DNA of 45,944 nucleotides from an uncultured Lentisphaerota bacterium (GTDB lineage: Bacteria; Verrucomicrobiota; Lentisphaeria; Victivallales; UBA1829), in contig ONQZ01000021.1 of the NCBI GenBank assembly GCA_900320095.1, positions 1-45,944 on the forward strand. The letters run 5' to 3'. Position numbers and translations under genes: made by a program. A model generated the notes under the pieces. The model saw only the letters and a list, made by a program, of their open reading frames with translations. It had not been told where the DNA came from and made no database searches. This document shows positions 40,740 through 45,944 of this stretch, piece after piece (position 1 is the first letter of the stretch; every line of letters begins with the position of its first letter).

Positions 40740-41744
40740 TCAGTTCGAGGGTTCGTCGCCGAGGTGTTTGTCCGGGAGCAGGTAGCCGCGCACGTAGTCC
40801 GCGACGGCCTCGGCGAGCGGTGTGCGGCCGCCGGCGAAGCCCGAGGAACGGAGCTTGGTCATGTCGGCGCAGGTGTAATACTGATACTTGCCTTTGAGGA
40901 TCTCCGGCATGTCGATGTATTCGATGCTCCGCGGCTTCTCCATGGCGTCGAAGACGGCGGAAACGAGCTCGTTCCAGGTCTCGGCGAGGCCGCTTCCGGC
41001 ATTGTAGATGCCGCAGAGGTCCGGGCGGTCGAGCAGGAAGAGGATCATCTCCACGATGTCCTTCACATACACGAAATCGCGCTTCTGTTCGCCGTCGGCG
41101 TACTCGGGGCGGCAGGACTTGAAGAGTTTCACGGTCCCGGTGTCGCGGATCTGCTCGAACGCGCGGCAGACCATGCTGCGCATCGGGCCCTTGTGGCGTT
41201 CGTTCGGGCCGAAGACGTTGGTGAACTTCATGCCCGCGATGGAGCCGACGAGGCCGTTGCGGATCGCCCACAGGTCGAACATCTGCTTGGAGTAGCCGTA
41301 CATGTTCAGGGGGCGGAGCGCCGGGATGCCGTCAAGCGCGTCGGAGTAGCCCTGTTCGCCCGCGCCGTAGGTGGCGGCGCTGGAGGCGTAGATGAAGCGG
41401 ACGCCGCGTGCGGCGCAGAGCGTGGCGAGGAGCTTGGTGCACTCGAAATTGTTGTGGACGAGGTAGGAGGCGTCGAGCTGGGTGGTGGACGAGCACGCAC
41501 CGAGGTGGATGACCGCCTTCACGCCGGAGGGCAGGCCGTTCGCCGCGAGCTCGCGGAAGAAATCGTCCTTCTCCATGTAGTCGGCGTAGCGGAGCGCGCG
41601 GAGATTTTTCCATTTTTCGGACTCGCCGAGGTGGTCGACGATCAGGATGTCGTCAATGCCCCTGCGGTTGAGCCCCCAGATGACGGCGCTGCCGATGAAG
41701 CCGGCGGCGCCCGTGACGATGTATTGGGTATTCGTGATGCTCAT
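40740..41744 (-). CDS. hldD: ADP-L-glycero-D-manno-heptose 6-epimerase
   Basis: 334 residues, near the usual 310-330. The enzyme epimerises C6 of ADP-D-glycero-manno-heptose to give the precursor of inner-core LPS heptose. An extended short-chain dehydrogenase: VTGAAGFIGSAV, HLGACSSTTQLD, SSAATYG, the catalytic YGYSK and TNVFGPNERHKG. GQKRDFVYVKDIV-like DGEQKRDFVYVKD is diagnostic for HldD. It implies that the organism makes heptose-containing LPS. The other heptose genes (gmhA, hldE, gmhB) are not in the window. Confidence 0.95.
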   Translation of the reverse strand: MSITNTQYIVTGAAGFIGSAVIWGLNRRGIDDILIVDHLGESEKWKNLRALRYADYMEKDDFFRELAANGLPSGVKAVIHLGACSSTTQLDASYLVHNNFECTKLLATLCAARGVRFIYASSAATYGAGEQGYSDALDGIPALRPLNMYGYSKQMFDLWAIRNGLVGSIAGMKFTNVFGPNERHKGPMRSMVCRAFEQIRDTGTVKLFKSCRPEYADGEQKRDFVYVKDIVEMILFLLDRPDLCGIYNAGSGLAETWNELVSAVFDAMEKPRSIEYIDMPEILKGKYQYYTCADMTKLRSSGFAGGRTPLAEAVADYVRGYLLPDKHLGDEPSN

Positions 41745-41772
41745 GAAACCGGGGAATCGGGTGTGCTGTTGG

Positions 41773-42171
41773 TTACCAGTTGTAGATGACGGAACCGCGT
41801 CCGAGGAGGGATTCGCTGCGGTGCGGGTCGTGGCTCTGCCACGGGAAAACGGTGTTGTCCGCGTTGTCGAGCAGGCGCTGGTTCACGTTGCCGAGGCGCT
41901 CGCGCTTTTCGACGCTGTGGACGCTGGAGAAGAACCCATTGCCAGAAGCCTCCTTTTCCTCCTGAAGCTTGGCCTGTTCGGCGCGGAGCCGGGTGCGGCG
42001 CGCGTAGTATTCCGCGACCTCGTCGGGCGTCATGTTCGCGATCTGTTCGGGCGTGAGCTCCGCCATCTGCTGCTGTTTTTTCGCCTCGGTGGAGGCGCAG
42101 GACGAGGCGGAGAGGAAGGAAACCGCGCATGCGGAAACGATCAGAAGCGCGAATTTTGAGGCGAGTGTCAT
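41773..42171 (-). CDS. Small lipoprotein, unknown
   Basis: 132 residues. The signal peptide ends in a lipobox-like SASSC (Cys25), so the mature protein is lipid-anchored. The mature part is polar: a helical Glu/Gln/Lys-rich stretch (AELTPEQIANMTPDEVAEYYARRTRLRAEQAKLQ split over about 37-70) then a region with PWQSHDPHRSES and an aromatic end (VIYNW). No known domain. It sits between the SpoIIE-type phosphatase (17-base gap) and hldD (28-base gap) and may be an envelope component of the same unit. Confidence 0.7.
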   Translation of the reverse strand: MTLASKFALLIVSACAVSFLSASSCASTEAKKQQQMAELTPEQIANMTPDEVAEYYARRTRLRAEQAKLQEEKEASGNGFFSSVHSVEKRERLGNVNQRLLDNADNTVFPWQSHDPHRSESLLGRGSVIYNW

Positions 42172-42188
42172 AGTCTGGGTTCCTTTCT

Positions 42189-43598
42189 TCAGATGAGGGG
42201 CGAGATGACGACGACGGTGCGGTCGTCCTGTTCGCCGTTGGCGGGGGAGAAACGGTCGACGCTGTCCATGATCTTGGCGACGGCTTCGCGTGGGGATTCC
42301 TGCGCGACGCAGGACTTCATGAAACAGTCCTTGATGCGCTGGATGCCGAACTGCTCGCCGTCCGCGTTTTCCGCTTCGTTGATGCCGTCGGTGAACATGA
42401 TGAACGACATCTCCGGGCCGAACTGGGTGTTGAACGTGTCGTATTCGGTGAGCTCGGACGGGAGCAGGCCGAGGCCGGCGCCGTTCGGGTTGATGCTGCG
42501 GATGTGGTTACGGACGTAGAAGATCAGCTCGGTGTGCCCGGCGCGGGCGTATTCGACCGTGTTTTCCTTCTTGTTCAGGAGGCAGACGGCGAGCGTGATG
42601 TAGCGGCCGTCGCCCATGTCGCGGAAGAGGTTGTCGTTCAGCTCGAAGAGCATGGCCTTCAGCGTGGTGAAGTGCGGGATGTTGGCGCGGATGAAACTGC
42701 GCGTCATAGCCATGATGAGGCACGCGGGGATGCCCTTGCCGCAGGCGTCGCCGATCACCACGAGCAGGCGGTTCGAGTCGATCTCGACGAAATCGTAGAA
42801 GTCGCCGCTGACCTCCTTCGCGGCGCGGGACACCGCCTGAATGGAGAATCCGCCCCACTGCGGACAGTCGGGCGGGAGCAGGGAACGCTGCAGCGTGCGC
42901 GCGAATTCGAGTTCCTGCGAGATGCGCTGCTGCTGGCTGAGGCGGTCGTACATCTCCAGAATGTTGCGTGCGAGGATGACCGGCGCGGTGAGGAGCGTCA
43001 GGCGGTTGACCTCCTCCTGGGTGAAGAACTTGCGGTGCGGCGTGGAGCTGTTCGAGGCGCAGATGATGCCGAGGAGGTTTTTCTCGTAGATCATGGGGAC
43101 TGCGAGGAAGGTCTTCACGGTCTCGGTGTGCGTGATCTTCGTGAGGAGCGGATGGCGCGGGTCGCTGATGAGCAGGGATTCGTGTGCGAGGACCGTCGCG
43201 AGAATGAGCTCGGCGAGGTCCTTCGGCGTGGCGGACTTGATCGCTTCCACAGCCTCGGGATCGTTCAGATTGCAGGGCAGGGGACGCGAGAGCTGGAGGG
43301 GATAGTGCGGGGTCATGCCGGACGGGAAGAACGCGCCGTCGCGGTACAGGTACACGCAGACGGAATCGGCCTGGATGAGGTCGGACAGGTATTTTGCCGT
43401 GACGCTCATCCATTCGCTTTTGTTCTCGGTCTGGCGGACGCCGCGCGAAAACATGTTCAGATAGCTGCTGGTCTGCGCGTTGGCGTGGATGGCGCTCTCC
43501 AGCTTGCCGCGGAGCAGGGCGATCCTGATGCGCTGATACAGCGCGAGCAGCCCGACGACGAGCAGCAGAACGATCAAACCTGTAACAAGCCAGAACAT
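42189..43598 (-). CDS. GAF-SpoIIE (PP2C-type) phosphatase, RsbU-like
   Basis: 469 residues from the ATG at 43598, which has a GGAG site nine bases upstream; a TTG at 43622 is a weaker choice. An N-terminal transmembrane helix (about 2-23) is followed by a GAF-like sensor (about 60-220) and a C-terminal SpoIIE/PP2C phosphatase with EVSGDFYDF, VIGDACGKGIPA, FTDGINEAEN and DDRTVVVI, whose Asp residues bind the metals. Such proteins dephosphorylate anti-sigma antagonists in partner-switching systems. No such partner is next to it. It heads the minus-strand row ending at 37502. Confidence 0.9.
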   Translation of the reverse strand: MFWLVTGLIVLLLVVGLLALYQRIRIALLRGKLESAIHANAQTSSYLNMFSRGVRQTENKSEWMSVTAKYLSDLIQADSVCVYLYRDGAFFPSGMTPHYPLQLSRPLPCNLNDPEAVEAIKSATPKDLAELILATVLAHESLLISDPRHPLLTKITHTETVKTFLAVPMIYEKNLLGIICASNSSTPHRKFFTQEEVNRLTLLTAPVILARNILEMYDRLSQQQRISQELEFARTLQRSLLPPDCPQWGGFSIQAVSRAAKEVSGDFYDFVEIDSNRLLVVIGDACGKGIPACLIMAMTRSFIRANIPHFTTLKAMLFELNDNLFRDMGDGRYITLAVCLLNKKENTVEYARAGHTELIFYVRNHIRSINPNGAGLGLLPSELTEYDTFNTQFGPEMSFIMFTDGINEAENADGEQFGIQRIKDCFMKSCVAQESPREAVAKIMDSVDRFSPANGEQDDRTVVVISPLI

Positions 43599-43632
43599 GA
43601 GACAAACTCCACGAAGATTCAAATTAACTTTA

Positions 43633-43661
43633 ACTATACCCCGTCAAAGCGATTTCTTCAA
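43633..43661 (-). promoter_or_regulatory. Promoter of the phosphatase-hldD-ispE row
   Basis: Minus-strand -35 TTGAAG (43656-43661), 17-bp spacer, -10 TATAGT (43633-43638), about 35 bases upstream of the ATG at 43598. No other clear promoter is seen within the row. Confidence 0.65.
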
Positions 43662-43754
43662 CCGGAAAATGAAGATTTCTCCGACTTTTTTCTATATTTT
43701 TCACGCACGGGCGCGTTTTTTGCCGTCCTTTCGTTTATTCCGTTCGATTCTGTC

Positions 43755-45782
43755 TTACCAGACGCACAGGCTGTTGCGGCCCGGTTTCAGTCCGGCGAAC
43801 GGCCCGGCGGGATTATTGCCGTCCGTGCGGAGCTGTCCGAGGTAGTCGCGGTCGAGGATGATGTCCGAACCGTCCGGATTCTCGAAGAACGCCTCGGTCA
43901 CCCGTGTCTCGCCCAGATCGGCCGTCGTCATCAGCTTTGTCTTCTGATTGAGCAGCAGATCGTCGGCGTCCAGTTCGAGATACACGAATCCGTGTCTCTT
44001 TTTGATGAACTCTGTGGCAGGGAGGTCCGGGGCGGAATCCGGTTCGTTCGCCTCGATGCGGATGTTCCAGCCTCCGTCCTTGACCGTGCAATCCTGTTCG
44101 CCGTCGTAGTGCTCCGCGCCGTTGCCGTAGACGTTCCGCGCGATATAGACCGGCTGCGCCACCTGGAGATAGAGGTTCTCGTCGCCGGGGATGCCCTTCT
44201 GCGGAAACGCCGCCTTGATCCCGGCGATGTATTTTTCGTAGGAATCGGGATGCCCGTCGAACGCCTCCGTGCCGGAGAAGACGCAGTCCGTCTGTCCGTA
44301 TTTGTCCGCGCCGCCGACGAAGATGTTCTGGTAGAAACGGTCGTCGCCGCCATAGATGAACGAGGTGCCCATGAGCGCGGTGCTGTGGGGGAAGTGGTAC
44401 GGCGTGGAACGGTTCAGGACGCACCTGTGGAGGGTATTGCCGAGGACGAGGTTGTGGACGTACGCGCCGCCCTGCGACATGTTTTCGAAGCTGTAGGCGG
44501 ACGCGAAAATGTTGTTGTCGACCAGATACGGGCCGTGCGACACCTCGACCATGAGGTCGCGGACGTTGTTACAGTAGAGGTTTCCGGTGATCCGGGTGCC
44601 CTGCGTCTGCCAGTCGAGCCAGGTGCCGAGCGTGCAGTCGTGAATGTAGTTCGCGTTGATCACGACGTCGATCGGCGCGTGCAGCTTGATCCCGCCGATC
44701 TCCCAGCCGAAGAACTCATGCTTGGTGGCGATCCGGTAAATCTCGTTGCCGCTGATCTCGCTGAAGATGCAGCCCATGTGCCCCACGACGCCGTTCTGGC
44801 CGCAGTCGTGGATCACGTTGTCCCGGACGATGTGCGAACCGATGTTCTCGCGGTTCCAGCCGAGGAGCAGTGCCTTCACAACCGATTCGAACTGGCAGGT
44901 GTAGCCCGGTTTCCGTCTGGTTTTCGTGAAATGATTGTCGCCCGTTTTCTCGTCTTTGCCGAGGCTCACGGCGGAGCATTTCGCGTCGTGGATGTGATTA
45001 TTTTCGATGATCCAGCCCTTGCTCCAGTGCGGACCGATCAGGCCCGGCTGGTCGCCGGTCGGCGGCGCGAACGGCGTCGCGGCGTGCGCCAGCTCGAACC
45101 CGGAGACGGTGATGTAGTCCTTCCCGCTCTGCCTCGGGTAGAAAACGCACTTACGGACGTTGATCTCGACCAGTTCCTGATTCGGGTCCGCCCCCTGAAA
45201 GTTCGCCCAGATCGTGGTGTTGTCCGTGTCGACCTCGGCGTACCACTGGCAGACCGTGTCCTCGGGATTCGGGATCGGTTCGCGGTAGGTCTTCCACGGA
45301 TAATTGTGCCCGGTCGTCCGCTTTTCAGCTTTTCTGACTTCCTCCGGCGAGGTCGCCTCGAAGAAAGATTTGCTGTTCAGGTAGACCTCGCCCAGGTGCA
45401 GCGTCGGGTACATGGGCGACACCATCCAGTCGCCGTAAAGCCAGGTGTCGAACGGGTTGAAGTCGCCGAACAGCGTATTGGGGACGACGGCTTTCCATAC
45501 CGTGCCGTCGCCATCGCGGACCCAGCCGGTGATCCGCTCCGAGCCCTTGATCACGACATGCTCGTTTTCGGCGGCTTTGTATGTGATGCGCTTGCGGTCG
45601 CATGTGCCACCGTTCTTCGGGTCAACCCATTCGCGGTATTCGCCCGCGTGGACGATCACGGTGTCGCCCGGCATCGCCAGGTCGGCGGCGCGCTGGATCG
45701 TGGCGAACGGCTGCGCGGCCGTTCCGGGGTTGCGGTCGGAACCCGATTTGCTGACGTGGTATTCTGTTCCGGTTGTGTTCAT
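43755..45782 (-). CDS. GH120-like beta-xylosidase (right-handed beta-helix)
   Basis: 675 residues with no signal peptide, so cytoplasmic. The sequence follows the GH120 beta-xylosidase XylC of Thermoanaerobacterium saccharolyticum as I recall it: EYHVSKSGSD, PGDTVIVHAGEYREWV, FQGADPNQELVEINVRKCVF, DQPGLIGPHWSKGWIIENN and NMSQGGAY all have close counterparts. The two catalytic positions are kept: nucleophile Asp390 in GTWLDWQTQGTR and acid/base Glu413 in LMVEVSHGPYL (XylC Asp382 and Glu405, both offset by eight). The likely reaction is release of xylose from xylo-oligosaccharides in the cytoplasm. Strong AAGGAGGA precedes the ATG. Confidence 0.88.
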   Translation of the reverse strand: MNTTGTEYHVSKSGSDRNPGTAAQPFATIQRAADLAMPGDTVIVHAGEYREWVDPKNGGTCDRKRITYKAAENEHVVIKGSERITGWVRDGDGTVWKAVVPNTLFGDFNPFDTWLYGDWMVSPMYPTLHLGEVYLNSKSFFEATSPEEVRKAEKRTTGHNYPWKTYREPIPNPEDTVCQWYAEVDTDNTTIWANFQGADPNQELVEINVRKCVFYPRQSGKDYITVSGFELAHAATPFAPPTGDQPGLIGPHWSKGWIIENNHIHDAKCSAVSLGKDEKTGDNHFTKTRRKPGYTCQFESVVKALLLGWNRENIGSHIVRDNVIHDCGQNGVVGHMGCIFSEISGNEIYRIATKHEFFGWEIGGIKLHAPIDVVINANYIHDCTLGTWLDWQTQGTRITGNLYCNNVRDLMVEVSHGPYLVDNNIFASAYSFENMSQGGAYVHNLVLGNTLHRCVLNRSTPYHFPHSTALMGTSFIYGGDDRFYQNIFVGGADKYGQTDCVFSGTEAFDGHPDSYEKYIAGIKAAFPQKGIPGDENLYLQVAQPVYIARNVYGNGAEHYDGEQDCTVKDGGWNIRIEANEPDSAPDLPATEFIKKRHGFVYLELDADDLLLNQKTKLMTTADLGETRVTEAFFENPDGSDIILDRDYLGQLRTDGNNPAGPFAGLKPGRNSLCVW

Positions 45783-45944
45783 GGTGTCAGTCCTCCTTCT
45801 TGCATGGGCTGCGGTGTTTTATGTTGGTTTGGTATTGTTTCTCCGCCGGTGCGGCAGGGCAGGGCGGAACAAGTTCTTTTTTTTGTGTCGAGGCGGTTTA
45901 TCCAATCCTTTTTCAGAATGGCGTACTGACAGGTGTTTTCATAG
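45783..45944 (-). other. Leader of the GH120-like gene and right edge
   Basis: Apart from the strong Shine-Dalgarno (AAGGAGGA, about 45793-45800) I see no gene or convincing promoter in these 162 bases. Transcription may start beyond the window edge. Confidence 0.4.

Noticed and set aside
43639..43754. An intrinsic terminator after the GH120 gene
   Set aside because: Only a 4-bp stem is available and it is not followed by T's in the right direction.
42504..45929. An 1141-codon plus-strand frame over the phosphatase and GH120 genes
   Set aside because: It is antisense to two genes with clear families and has no recognisable domain.

Overview
The window is about 46 kb of GC-rich bacterial chromosome carrying 39 protein genes on both strands. 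I saw no rRNA, tRNA, CRISPR array, transposase or phage gene. The cell is Gram-negative: it has an ADP-heptose epimerase, dTDP-rhamnose and GDP-mannose precursor genes, lipoproteins and a very large AsmA-like envelope protein. A serpin, two right-handed beta-helix proteins, Sel1 repeats, a lysine/alanine-rich histone H1-like protein, an adk-map-infA cluster and a biotin-dependent sodium pump all fit a host-associated, polysaccharide-degrading member of the PVC superphylum. Lentisphaerota (Victivallales-like) is my best guess, but it rests on gene content alone.

Layout. 1-6.8 kb: the end of a Gly-rich repeat protein, a hairpin-rich intergenic element, a Sel1 lipoprotein, an unrecognised membrane protein, an M48-type metalloprotease and a secreted beta-helix protein. 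7.1-10.2 kb: HPr and enzyme I of the phosphotransferase system, then an EamA-type transporter. 10.3-14.1 kb: rfbC-rfbD-manC-manA, supplying dTDP-rhamnose and GDP-mannose. 14.2-18.3 kb: oadG-oadA-oadB, a sodium-pumping oxaloacetate decarboxylase whose beta subunit has an unusual secreted N-terminal extension of about 235 residues. 18.4-21.9 kb: a two-gene operon of a protein with three copies of an unrecognised domain, followed by a serpin carrying one copy of the same domain. 22.1-24.0 kb: an H1-like protein, pdxA and queD. 24.3-28.3 kb: the AsmA-like protein. 28.3-31.8 kb: adk-map-infA and HU-hisS. 31.9-34.8 kb: a PTS EIIA-CBS protein followed by an ArsB/NhaD-family permease. 34.9-37.4 kb: a secreted protein with an acidic linker, then a VapBC-like toxin-antitoxin pair. 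37.5-43.7 kb: one long minus-strand gene row (GAF-SpoIIE phosphatase, lipoprotein, hldD, Gfo/Idh oxidoreductase, ispE, two related membrane proteins). 43.7-45.8 kb: a GH120 beta-xylosidase-like enzyme.

How the parts may work together. HPr and enzyme I sit here without any sugar permease, and the only EIIA is fused to CBS domains beside a cation/anion permease. With the Na+-exporting decarboxylase nearby this suggests, as inference, a PTS that regulates ion traffic rather than one that only imports sugar. The nucleotide-sugar, heptose and Gfo/Idh genes feed surface glycan and lipopolysaccharide synthesis. The serpin operon looks like a secreted protease-defence unit built on a repeated domain I cannot name.

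Promoters are unusually easy to read. Thirteen candidate sites share TTGA- or TTG-type -35 boxes, 16-17 bp spacers and mostly TATATT or TATAGT -10 boxes, and several of them settle start-codon choices. Seven hairpin terminators are also clear, two of them placed between convergent genes.
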